From positions 124,001 to 188,000 of the forward strand of contig JAFJTR010000054.1 of NCBI GenBank assembly GCA_022559985.1: a stretch of 64,000 nt of DNA, in the 5' to 3' direction. This stretch comes from Parastagonospora avenae f. sp. tritici 18332-5. Taxonomy: Eukaryota; Ascomycota; Dothideomycetes; Pleosporales; Phaeosphaeriaceae. Made by a program: the position numbers and the translations under genes. Shown one piece after another: positions 45,716 to 54,912 of the stretch (its first letter is position 1; every line of letters starts with the position of its first letter). The notes beneath the pieces are model-generated. The model was not told the DNA's origin. It searched no databases and saw nothing but the letters and a program-made list of their open reading frames with translations.

Positions 45716-47376
45716 ATGATGTTGACTGTCCGTTCTCGGTCTCAAGGGCTGAGGTCTCCACTCTCGTTATGCCAGATTCTTGGCTTTTGTGCAGCATGTA
45801 TACCACTGTCCCATGCCCAAGCTCAAACGGGTACGCAACGAAGATGGCTTGTCAATCTGTGACCGAGAGATTCGCTAACATGGAACATAGGCGCTGGCAG
45901 CTACGGGCCATTAAATGTTGTTGGCTTGATACCTTCACAAGCAAGTAAGCGAGACTCACCTTCTTCCTTTACTTCAGCTGACCATGGCGTGTTCCACATG
46001 CAGGGTCCGCACTTATTCCATCAGCCCCATCACAGGCCAATCCTATACAGCTGGTGCCATCAAATTCGCCACAACCTGGGCTTATTCCTTCCCAAGTCAT
46101 CCCTATACCATCATCACCGGCGACGCCCACTTTAATTCCCACACCGCCGGCTTCGAGTGGGTCAATTGCTTTTCCGCTCATACCTTCCGCGCCTTTGACT
46201 GATAGTCTTGTTTCCATCCCTTCAGCTCCCGTCGCGCCGGATGCAAGCCTTACAAGTAACTCGTCCCGTCCGGACAGTACAAGATCACCGGTTATGACAT
46301 CTACGGATCAAGGACTACATCCCATACCGCCGGCAGCAACACAACCTGGAGATCCCAACGGTCATCATGAGATCACAGAGCCAAATTTCAGTGCTACCAA
46401 ACCATGTCGTGGATGTTCTGCTGTCATCGAGGTAACAGCCACTGGCTGGCTAGAGAACCCACCAGAGGAACAGCATGGGACATCCACAACGCCTATCCTT
46501 ACAAGAATACCGGCAGGACCTTCAAATGTTGTCATTAGCCAGGCACAATCCGGTGGGAACTTCGTCGTTGGAGACTCGATCACTGTCACGCCTGGTCAAA
46601 CCATCACCGTAGATGATGTGCCTATTGCCATCCAAACCACTGACGGAACTGTCGAAGTCATTGTAGGCACGAAGGTCATACCATTACAACCGCCTAGTGA
46701 GGTCACATCGAACCAACGGCCTCGGGCCACCTACGCACCATCACAGCTTCCGCCCGTGCTCATGTTTGGCACCAAAACTTTCGTCGCAAATCAAGAGACA
46801 CAGTACGTTCTGGCAGGTCAGACTATATTCCCTGGTGGAGGCGCTATCACGATCGCAGGCACGACAATATCACTCGCGCCATCCGCAACAGCTGTCGTCA
46901 TCAATGGCATAACTTCTTCCCTATCACCAAGATTCGGGAATGTATGGACGACAGCCGCACCAGTACTTACCTTCAACAACTACGCCTACACGGCAAATCG
47001 TGCGGGATACATTACAATCGGCCCAGGAACCGTCCTCCAGCCGGGCGGAGCGCCCATCACTGTCGATGGCACAACGTTGAGCCTGGATCACAGCGGAACG
47101 GCAGTGGTTATCCAAGGCAGCACAAGCATCTTTCAGCCAGTCACCACGGTTGTGACACGGACAAGAAGTGCTCTGCTAAGTGGGAGTGGCGAAGGAATTA
47201 TAGGATACACGAGTGGTGGCGCCTGGCCGGCACCAACTGGCAAATCAGGCCAACCCGCCAAACCAGTATCTGCTGGGATGTCCCTGAGTCTGAAGTATAG
47301 CGGGTCGGACGGCTGGCTTGAAGGACTTTTGATACTTGTGTGGTGGGGTTTGGGGTATCTGGCTGTCGCATTATGA
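45716..47376 (+). CDS. Secreted or membrane-anchored repeat protein
   Basis: Predicted 513 residues from exons 45716-45830, 45891-45944 and 46004-47376, phases 1/1. The N-terminus (MMLTVRSRSQG...CQILGFCAACIPLSHAQAQT) is a signal peptide with an extended n-region. Residues ~57-190 are Pro/Ser/Thr-rich, as in cell-wall proteins. Then come two ~57-residue beta-type repeats: A (46750-46920, PPVLMFGTKTFVANQ...) and B (46957-47124, APVLTFNNYAYTANR...), each with P-GG, I-T-(I/V)-(A/D)-GT and TAVVI-(N/Q)-G; a weaker copy precedes A. The C-terminus is hydrophobic (LEGLLILVWWGLGYLAVAL), fitting a GPI signal or terminal membrane anchor. Such repeat proteins are known in Dothideomycetes without assigned function. 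Confidence 0.8.
46750..47124 (+). repeat. Two tandem ~57-residue protein repeats
   Basis: Two diverged copies (46750-46920 and 46957-47124) share the order VL-(M/T)-F ... (T/Y)-(F/T)-(V/A)-AN ... PGG ... GTT-(I/L)-SL ... TAVVI. They are divergent at DNA level, so the duplication is old. Confidence 0.75.
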
Positions 47377-48309
47377 CGGGATGCAGCATGTTGGGGCTTG
47401 AGCATTTACAAGGTGTTTTATTTGATCTTGGATTCTCGACTGGACTATCGAAAAGGCCTCACAGGACTACTCGAACACCACGAACGACACAGTCTTCAGG
47501 CAATGGTAGTGGTTTGCTTCAGGGTTCAGCGCCACGATTCAGAAGGATGTCAAGTTGTCAGGCCCTCAGTCCAGCTCGGAGCGGCAACTGTTTCCACGCT
47601 TCCGGTATGGGATAGAACATCACTTGCGCTTATACATCATAAGAATTACTGTTCAACGACGTAAATCTGAGGGTAATACCCTTAGTGCAATCATTCAGAC
47701 GCGCATGTTGACAAAGACGATGGGCACATTCAGTCAGCACACCAGGTCGCACAAATGTCACTATGCCATGCATGATTTATTGTTACTCCACACCATGATG
47801 ACCCGAAAGCTCGTATGCACTCCACGTTCACTTTCCACTGGCATAAGGATCTTGGGAGGCGCTTTCCACGACGCAATCCTGCCAAAAAGAATTTCGGGAG
47901 AAGCCATCATTTGCAATGCACCAATTCCAGCTGCAGTCAAGCCCGCTCCTGTAAAACTATCGGCTTCCAAAACCTTCGCGCAGTCACTCGGGCGCGATGG
48001 CTTCAGGCGTCCATCGGGGTACCTCATTGCTGATGTAGATCGCGCTATATTTGTCTTTAGGTTCCTGCAGGCGGGCCGCCGCACATTTCTCGAATCATTC
48101 GGTCGCGAATATGATCAGTCACGCTTCCCAGGTAGGCAGCTCTGGAGGAACATGATGATGAGACGATAATTGGATTCGTATTCGAGAATCCCAGCGTATA
48201 TAAGGCTGGAGGAAAATCCCATGACCTCCTCATCAAAGCAACCACCTCAATCACGCGCTGCAACTCTACCCACACCATCCAATTGCTAGTACAACAACAG
48301 CAGACCAAG
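47377..48309. other. Intergenic
   Basis: No supported gene; a 204-codon plus frame (47555-48169) overlaps a minus frame and has no features. The right end is the promoter of the next gene. Confidence 0.5.
48197..48203 (+). promoter_or_regulatory. TATA box of the small secreted protein gene
   Basis: TATATAA 107 nt upstream of the ATG at 48310, followed by a CA-rich leader (ACAACAACAGCAGACC). Position and sequence fit a TATA-driven, regulated fungal promoter. Confidence 0.6.
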
Positions 48310-48934
48310 ATGTACTTCGCAGCGTCTACCATCGCAGCGGTCCTAGCTTTCACATCTCTTGCTGCGGCTACACATGTACAAGCACGCCAGGACACCCTCC
48401 AAGACTGGCAAGTCACCAGTGTGAATTCGCATACGCCTTCAGGTCGTCCAGGAAGTTATCCGTGGTCATCAATCACCGCGAACATCACCGATCCGAATGC
48501 TATCAACCTAGGGACCTCGGCATCAGACGGCACAGCCGTCATCATACCCGCCGGAAGCCAGGGCCTCGCATGTTTCTCTAATTACGAACAAAGCATCGCA
48601 TACTAACACCACGCAGAACTGCGAAGCGAAGTATTTCAAAGGCGAAAGCCCACTCGGTCGGACCTGGCCCTGCGACGCGATCACCGGCGGCTACTGGACG
48701 ATGCAAGTCCTCGCTGGCTCGTCTGGACGGTACTCATCAGGCGATTTCGACCTGAAGTTCAGGCACGTCGCGGACGTATTGTATCGAGGAGCGCAATATA
48801 CCGCGACATACGAAGCGAGTGGCCACTTCGCGGTCGGCGACAATTTGAAGGGAACGTGTGGCGGGAGCGGCGTGTGCAATTGGGGACTTGCAGCGGACAA
48901 GAAGCCCGTGCTGGTTAAGCCGAGCAAAGTGTAA
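48310..48934 (+). CDS. Small secreted Cys-containing protein (effector-like), GC-AG intron
   Basis: Predicted 191 residues; exons 48310-48567 and 48617-48934. A clear signal peptide (MYFAASTIAAVLAFTSLAAA) is followed by a short pro-like stretch and QDTLQDWQVTSVNSHTPSGRPGS, then an N-glycosylation site (NITD). Exon 2 gives NCEAKYFKGESPLGRTWPC, a GGYWTMQV strand and a GTCGGSGVCNW loop, with four Cys able to pair. The only arrangement found that joins the halves in frame uses GC at the donor (CTC|GCATGT) with TACTAAC and CGCAG; reading on hits a stop at 48606. It resembles beta-sandwich secreted proteins of plant-associated fungi (possibly Alt a 1-like), but I cannot assign a family. Confidence 0.75.
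48568..48616 (+). other. Probable GC-AG intron
   Basis: The 49-nt intron begins GCATGT, close to the GC-donor consensus GCAAGT, and has TACTAAC 12 nt before the CGCAG acceptor. The nearest in-frame GT donor, GCC|GTCATC at about 48535, is a poor consensus match and removes eleven residues more. Confidence 0.65.
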
Positions 48935-49462
48935 AGCCGTAGCTAGTATTCAAGCAATAATAGCAGAAGTTACTCTGAAGATACCTTCGCGATGTGCGCG
49001 AGCGGATGTAAGCCGGATGTACTGTCGAAGTAGCGCGAAAGGCAAAGGGAAGTTCGGATCCGCATGCATGCGCTTTCCCCACATCTCATCCATGCACTCC
49101 CCGCACGTCACTCATGCTACCCCTCCGGAACGGGGGTGTACGGGTGTAGCTATAAAACCCCGCATGTACATGGGGAGCTGAGGTTGGATGTGTCTTCTTT
49201 GTTGTTTGAATAATCAATTGTGGTTGTTTGATAAGTCTTTGCGGGAATCAAGTTCATTGACAGCTAGTCTCACCTCGAAGAAGCTATGCAATCTTGAATA
49301 TTACTTCCCAGCTTACGATTTCGAATAAAAAAGCTCTTTTCAAACTTGTAGAGGGTCTCGGACTACTTTGCCAGCTTCAAGCGCGAATTGGTACGATATC
49401 TTACTAGTTTGTACACCGAGATACTCCGAGAAGTTGCTAATATTGCTAACGTAGCTATCGTA
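48935..49462. other. Intergenic
   Basis: Two same-strand genes flank it. No supported gene; it holds the 3' UTR and the next promoter, with an AT-rich stretch at about 49200-49340. Confidence 0.5.
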
Positions 49463-50929
49463 ATGACTTCCACCGCCAAAAGAGACTCAATGGATGCTAC
49501 TGTTGATGGGCTCAAAATGAAGCTCCAAGCTGCTCAATTGGCCGAGCCAACACCCGAAAAGCGATCTCTGGGCTTGGTCGACCTCCCAGCTTCCGTGCGC
49601 AATAATATATACAAGTACACACTTGACACCGAGCTCGTCAACGTCGGTGAAGCGAATGTCTCGTATACGCATTCCATCAAGGATGGCGTACTGCAGTTCA
49701 AGGCATCGAGATCGCCTTTCCGAGTTCAGACCGCGTTGTTTTACGTCAACAAGCAAGTATCCAAAGAAGCACTCAACTATTTTTACTCCAAGAATCTCTT
49801 CGTCAAGTTCGACATCTACTCTACCGACGCACGCCATGCGAAGACGATGCTCGAAGACTCTGGTCTACTCTTCTCGACTGCCTCGCCAGACTCACTGGAG
49901 AACTCAAAGCAACATGCTCTCGAACTAGTCCTTGTGGAGAAGAACAGCAGCCAGAAGCGCGCATCTGTCATGTTCCCAGCTCAATATCTCCCGCGCCTGG
50001 TCAACTTCTTGTCTCAAGCCAGCCAAACCACAAAGTCCTGGGCACCTGCTCACTCCGTCTTCATCAACTTGGTGAACACGTACAACTTCTCAGTCTCTCG
50101 AATTCAAGGCGATCTTCTCGAGATTCTCCGCCTCTTGTCCAACCTGGGTGGCGCCACTGTCGACGCCAACGGCTTGTTGCCACGCTATGCCGAAGGTCTC
50201 CAAGCAAACATGACCGCCCCCAGCTTCACAGCAGACAACTGGCTCAAAGCCATCACCGAGCTAGCCGATCTTTCCGACACTGCACGCGACAGTGGAGACG
50301 ACAAGACTGCGAATGAATACAGCCAGACCGTCGTCATAGCGCTGACATACGGCTACCTCACACAGCCCGAAGCGCTCCACACGCAGCCTGAAGAGTTCCA
50401 CAAGGCTATCCAGAGACTGCGCTGGCGCACGGAATTAGGCGTCGGGATTGCACTATCCCTGCTCCACCGAGACTTCATATCTGCCAACAAGACCTGGCTG
50501 TTCGACACGCCCTCTCCACAGAGCGTGACTGCAGCCCGCGATCTCCTCCTAGCTGAAGCCGCGCACTCCCACGCGCTGTCCCTCTCCACCGACTCGCCGT
50601 CTCCTACAGACAACCCATGGTTCAAATCTCTGCCCGTCGAACTCATTCCACCGAACAAACTAACCTGGTTCACGGATCTGGAGAGGGCACAGACATGGTA
50701 TGCCCTGGGCATGGTGCACGCAGCTCTAGGCGAGAACCTCTTCGCTGCCGGCGACATGGAACGCGCCCTAGAACTCTGGGGCGACAGCGGCGGCAAGGAA
50801 AAGGTAGAAAACGCGTTTGAGAAGATCCGAGAGACCATCGATGGGCAGAGGGAAGCCATGTTCAAGGGACGTTATGGGCCGGGAAGCGGCTTGAACCAGG
50901 CTGGACGAATCGCTAGGACGGATGTCTAG
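49463..50929 (+). CDS. F-box/2EXR-like hypothetical protein (second in window)
   Basis: Single exon, 488 residues from the ATG at 49463 (MTSTAKRDSMDATVDGLKMK); upstream in-frame sequence has no ATG. Residues ~35-55 carry SLGLVDLPASVRNNIYKYTL, the same LP-x-x-x-RN-x-IY motif as at 15253-16392. Downstream are QTALFYVNKQVSKEALNYFYSKN (the typical second half of this module), a helical region and a C-terminal TPR-like stretch (RAQTWYALGMVHAALGENLF...GDMERALELWGDSG). It could be a substrate adaptor or scaffold; no catalytic motif. Outside the motif it shares little with the first gene, so recent duplication is unlikely. Confidence 0.75.
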   Translation: MTSTAKRDSMDATVDGLKMKLQAAQLAEPTPEKRSLGLVDLPASVRNNIYKYTLDTELVNVGEANVSYTHSIKDGVLQFKASRSPFRVQTALFYVNKQVSKEALNYFYSKNLFVKFDIYSTDARHAKTMLEDSGLLFSTASPDSLENSKQHALELVLVEKNSSQKRASVMFPAQYLPRLVNFLSQASQTTKSWAPAHSVFINLVNTYNFSVSRIQGDLLEILRLLSNLGGATVDANGLLPRYAEGLQANMTAPSFTADNWLKAITELADLSDTARDSGDDKTANEYSQTVVIALTYGYLTQPEALHTQPEEFHKAIQRLRWRTELGVGIALSLLHRDFISANKTWLFDTPSPQSVTAARDLLLAEAAHSHALSLSTDSPSPTDNPWFKSLPVELIPPNKLTWFTDLERAQTWYALGMVHAALGENLFAAGDMERALELWGDSGGKEKVENAFEKIRETIDGQREAMFKGRYGPGSGLNQAGRIARTDV

Positions 50930-50969
50930 GGCTTCATGTATATTGCAAATCCGTAGATCACATTACATG

Positions 50970-52103
50970 TTATGAGCCATTCTCTAATTTACTTGCTTCA
51001 GCCTCAACGCCACCAATCTCACTAACCAACCACTCCTTCCTCTTCGCCAAATCCCTCATCCCCTTCTCGCCCGCGCGCTTATACAACTCCAACTCCCTCC
51101 TCGCCATGCCCTCGCGATCTCTCAACGCCTTCTCCCCGCTCCCCTGACTCTTCTTGAATTCCTTCAAAGCAGCGACGAACTCTGGAGGTGGCGCGTGGGT
51201 AAGCATGTGTATCTTCGACTGCAAACCCAGAATCGTGGCGCGCGTGTGCAGCAGCTCGGCGGAGGATTTTGTGTGTCGGGCTATAGCGCCGTGTTGGGTT
51301 TGCTCGAGGATGCGGATGGATGCGGAGAGGAGGTTTAGGTGCGTGGAGAGCATGGTGGATGTGGTGTTTGTGAGGTTGATACGTGCGGTGGCGAGGTCGT
51401 GAGGGAGGACTTGCGTCGCTGAACTTAACAACGACGTAGCTTTTGCTGATAGATCCGAGATAGCGGGTGGAGATTTTGGATCCGCAATCTTTGCAAGATG
51501 GGCCACTAGGACGACGAATTGGGTTGATAGAGCGTCGGAGATGGTGCTGATGTTGGCGAGGAATGTGTCGATGTCGCCTGAGAGGATCTCCCGGTCTGTG
51601 TCCGGGATGTGACCGTTGAGCTGGGCGGTTGTGATTTCTATGACGGCGTGCAGCTCGGGTGGGAGGTCTTTGGATATGGACGGCAGGTCGCTGAGCGATT
51701 GGAGGAGGATTTCGGTGGATATGAGGTTCGTCCGGGCATCTGTCAGACTCTGTGGAAGGTTTCAGTCCTGCGAATGCCTTTGCACACATGGATGAAAACA
51801 ACACATATGGCCCCGATTGTGATGCATCATACGACCAAGCAAGGGGAATTGAAGAAAGCGGTGTACAAGTATATATTAGGGCTGAAGCGAATGAGGTAAA
51901 GAATGCAGTTGAGACGTGAAACTTTTAACAAAGAAACGAATAAATAATTGAAAGCTTACCTGACGTATCTCATCATGTATACGCTGCTTCTTCGTGTCCC
52001 GTGTCGAGCCGTCAGGGTTTAGCTTTCTTGTCGTGAGGTCCTTGTATAGAACATCGAAGTTTGGATTGCGTTCCAGCACGCGAGGATCTATTGGTGGCAG
52101 CAT
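50970..52103 (-). CDS. Conserved coiled-coil protein of unknown function
   Basis: Exons 52103-51960 and 51749-50970, a 210-nt intron in phase 0; 307 residues. The N-terminal exon reads MLPPIDPRVLERNPNFDVLY followed by KDLTTRKLNPDGSTRD, a strongly patterned start suggesting a conserved fungal family. Exon 2 is almost entirely helical: SLTDARTNLISTEILLQSLS, DLATARINLTNTTSTMLSTH, then a C-terminal coiled coil rich in Lys/Glu/Arg (EGMARRELELYKRAGEKGMRD). Likely a structural subunit of a larger complex (inference). The 3' end is only 40 bases from the convergent gene at 50929. The long intron could conceal a small extra exon. Confidence 0.7.
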
Positions 52104-52696
52104 AGGTTTTCAATTGATCTTTCGGGCCCCTTCAATAAGCTGGTCGGCTGTTGTGGAGAAGTAGTGGTGGACACGCGTGAAGGTGAGGAGCCCAATCTGT
52201 AAACGGACTAGTTGACTTAGTTAGCGTGATGGCCTGTGTCTCGAGCGGACCTTTGGTTTGGTTTGGTTTGCACCTCCACCACTTCACTATCGTTGCCCAT
52301 AGGCAAAGAGTGCTGTCTTCCCCCAGTCACGCCTTGAATCCTCTTTAAGTCTCGATAGTAAATATTGCAATAAGACAGATCTTTTCCATCTTCGCAAGCG
52401 TGTCCAAACACACGATGATGGGCACACCAAGTTGAAACAACGGTGTTTTATTTACGTTGAACTTATTGTCTGACTCTGATAGCGTCGACACGTATGATCA
52501 AACCAGCAGCATGTTGCCCAACTCAATGGTCATCCAAGTCAAGTTGCCCTATTGCCCATGGGTCGGATTGCGGAGACCCTCCCGTCGTCCCTGCACTTTT
52601 CAGCCCTCGAGGAATGCTAGTATTGAGTGTCGGAGACCGCGTCATACGTAACTGCAACCAGATCGCGGCGGTGAAGAACTGGGCCACTCGATCCCA
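52104..52696. other. Intergenic
   Basis: 593 bases with no gene seen; both flanking genes are on the minus strand. Confidence 0.5.
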
Positions 52697-53236
52697 TTAT
52701 TCGTGCAGCTTTGAACCGTCGCCCAATCGCTCACGCAATTTGGGAAATTCATTGCGCCATAGCGTATCGCGGTCGCTGTCGGGCATCGCTGCGCCAGGCA
52801 TTGGTTGCACGACACTCCTCCTCCAGACACTCCAAGGATCGCCCGTATAGATTGGCAGCAATCTCTCCTGGACCATCGCAGCGGCATTGTCATGGCAGAA
52901 GTGTATGACGAATACGACAAATGTGCTCAGGACCCAGCCAAAGATTTGTGAGAGGTCCGGCGATGGAATAATTACTAAGTGGGAGTGCACGTTTAAAAGT
53001 TCCCAAAGATAGTCGCAGTCGTCGATGTATTGCATATGAGCGGTCTTGAATGCTACCAACATGTGAGCGTATGGTCGCCCTCGATGTGCACAATGCTTAC
53101 GTCCGTCTGGAAGTTGTGCATTGTTCTCGAGGTGATATTTGCGTAGCCGCACGTAATAACATTGGGAAATATCGGTGGGCGACATCTCTGGGTTGATCAA
53201 ATATCGGATATTGACACATTGCGTCGGCATCTTCAT
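52697..53236 (-). CDS. Orphan small protein with one membrane segment
   Basis: Opens MKMPTQCVNIRYLINPEMSP. A consensus intron (53100-53053, GTAAGC...GGTAG) of exactly 48 nt can be removed without changing frame, giving 163 residues; unspliced it is 179. One hydrophobic segment (FGWVLSTFVVFVIHFCHD) lies mid-protein, followed by a charged C-terminus with WRRSVVQPMPGA. No signal peptide and no known motif. It lies just downstream of the broken GT2 gene on the same strand. The reading frame extends upstream but lacks an ATG there. Reality of the gene is uncertain. Confidence 0.4.
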   Translation of the reverse strand: MKMPTQCVNIRYLINPEMSPTDISQCYYVRLRKYHLENNAQLPDGRKHCAHRGRPYAHMLVAFKTAHMQYIDDCDYLWELLNVHSHLVIIPSPDLSQIFGWVLSTFVVFVIHFCHDNAAAMVQERLLPIYTGDPWSVWRRSVVQPMPGAAMPDSDRDTLWRNEFPKLRERLGDGSKLHE

Positions 53237-53506
53237 ATTCCTTGTCTTAACGATGTGTTGTGTTCTGAACGGTATTATAAGTCCGCTACGCGGTAAAAGG
53301 TGGATAACGATGGAAAGAAATTGTAGATGTTGGAGAAAGCGATGGTTTCGGCGATGAAAACATGAGGGTGGCGTCGTTCGGCCAGAATTGGCGAGAGGCT
53401 GACAAGAGGCCAAGCAAACATATTGGCGGCAGTGACTGTTGTCTAGCTCTTACTCGTTTGTATTGCCTACTCTATCAAAACTCACATGACAACCGCACTT
53501 CAGCCG

Positions 53507-54912
53507 CTACTCCTTGTGCACAAAATGTTCAAGCCGCTGGCTCACCCGACTTCCCAGTCCATCGAAAGAGCCCAGAGTATACGTTACTGCATCTGCTGCA
53601 TTTCCTGCCTTTGTATCGCAGGTCTCAATCTTTGGCGAATCCAAAACCTTAGTGGACGAAGTAGCCGCCTTTGCAGTCGCCCATGAGGCGTTCGACCATG
53701 TTAGCATTGCCCACATCTTGACTGGCGTACACCAGTAACCATAGAGAATGTAGCCAAGAAAGTACATAACATCGGCAGGGTATTTCTTGAAGTGCGCAAA
53801 GATCTTGACAAGCTTCATAGCAGTAATCCATGCGTAGAGGATAACGGCTGCAGTCTGGAAATGTTTTAGCTGATCGTGTGTCTCAAGCACCGCGTGTAAC
53901 ATGTGGTGTAAGGATGGCGTATTCACGACTTCCTATAGATCAAGTGCCGTAGATTTGAGCGGACGCTCGTGCGGAGCCAGCGCGAAACCTGCTCGTTGAA
54001 CTTTGGCCACTCGCCCGACTCCGTAGCCATCATGGTCTCCGGACTTGCCTGAAGCTTGATGTCCCAGTCATGCTCGACGAGCCAGCGGGTATGAAATTTG
54101 TCGTCGTCAACGGTCATCGGACCCACCAGGCCGAAGCAAACACACTCATTGAGATACGCCTTGAGAAAGTCTTTTGAGGCATATATGTCGGTTCGAAATG
54201 CGCCAAAACGACCTGACAGGGTCGAAACCCCACGGCCAATGCCATATGTGCCGCAATACTCGTAGTGGCGACGAACGAGGTAGGTCATTCCAAGGAAGTT
54301 CCAGAAGCCGGCGAAGGAGAACGGGTGTTGTCGATGGCGAGCTTCTAAATCCACGCCAACCGCTCCTGTTGAACGTTCTTCGAAAGGCGCTAAGACATGC
54401 TCCAGGAAAGAGCATCTGTTCGGCCAGTACGTGTGGTCGTCTTGCAAGATGAGCAGGGGAGTTGATACGTACTTCATCGCATGAGCGGTTTGTTTGCGCC
54501 GTGATACCACATCACGGTGTAGTAGAACAATCCTCGGGTCCGATAACAGAGACCGAAATGCTTCTTCGTCTTTGCCTGCTTTTGGGCCAGCGGTGGAGAT
54601 GACGAGCTTAGCCACGGAGTGCGCAAGAACAGATCGTACGACTCTGTGGAATGTTTCAGGCATGATATCCGTTGTCGGTATGACGACGGTCAGATCCGAT
54701 GCGCTGAACTTTGGAGATGTCGATATGCTCGTTGGACGATATCTCAGATTGCCGATGATAGTCATGGCCACGCGCGTGTACCGAAAGAGGAAGATGAAGA
54801 CGAGTAACAGTAGACAAGTCTGGCTAACAGGCCCATCACTGTTCGAAGATCCCAGAGTGTCAAACGCCACGTACTTAGTGACGCCTATCGGCTTTGGGAG
54901 AGAGCTCTGCAT
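53507..54912 (-). pseudogene. GT2-family polysaccharide synthase-like gene, frame broken near 53925
   Basis: Family-2 processive glycosyltransferase (hyaluronan/chitin/cellulose-synthase fold; fungal GT2 affecting hyphal surface). The first part (54912-53923, 329 residues) has an N-terminal membrane helix (CLLLLVFIFLFRYTRVAMTI), LTVVIPTTD, LILQDDHTYWPN (Asp motif), GRFGAFRTDIY, VDDDKFHTRWL and EQVSRWLRTS (QxxRW), then stops after LRHLIYRKS. The second part (to 53507) continues in another frame with the expected C-terminal membrane region (TAAVILYAWITAMKLVKIFA, FLGYILYGYWCTPVKMWAML) for ~139 residues. Joined length equals a normal GT2. No GT-AG intron links the frames, so this is a decayed gene or an assembly indel. 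The start at 54912 is the Met nearest the helix. Confidence 0.75.

Noticed and set aside
47555..48169. 204-codon plus frame before the small secreted protein gene
   Set aside because: No motif; overlaps a 107-codon minus frame; composition unlike neighbouring genes.
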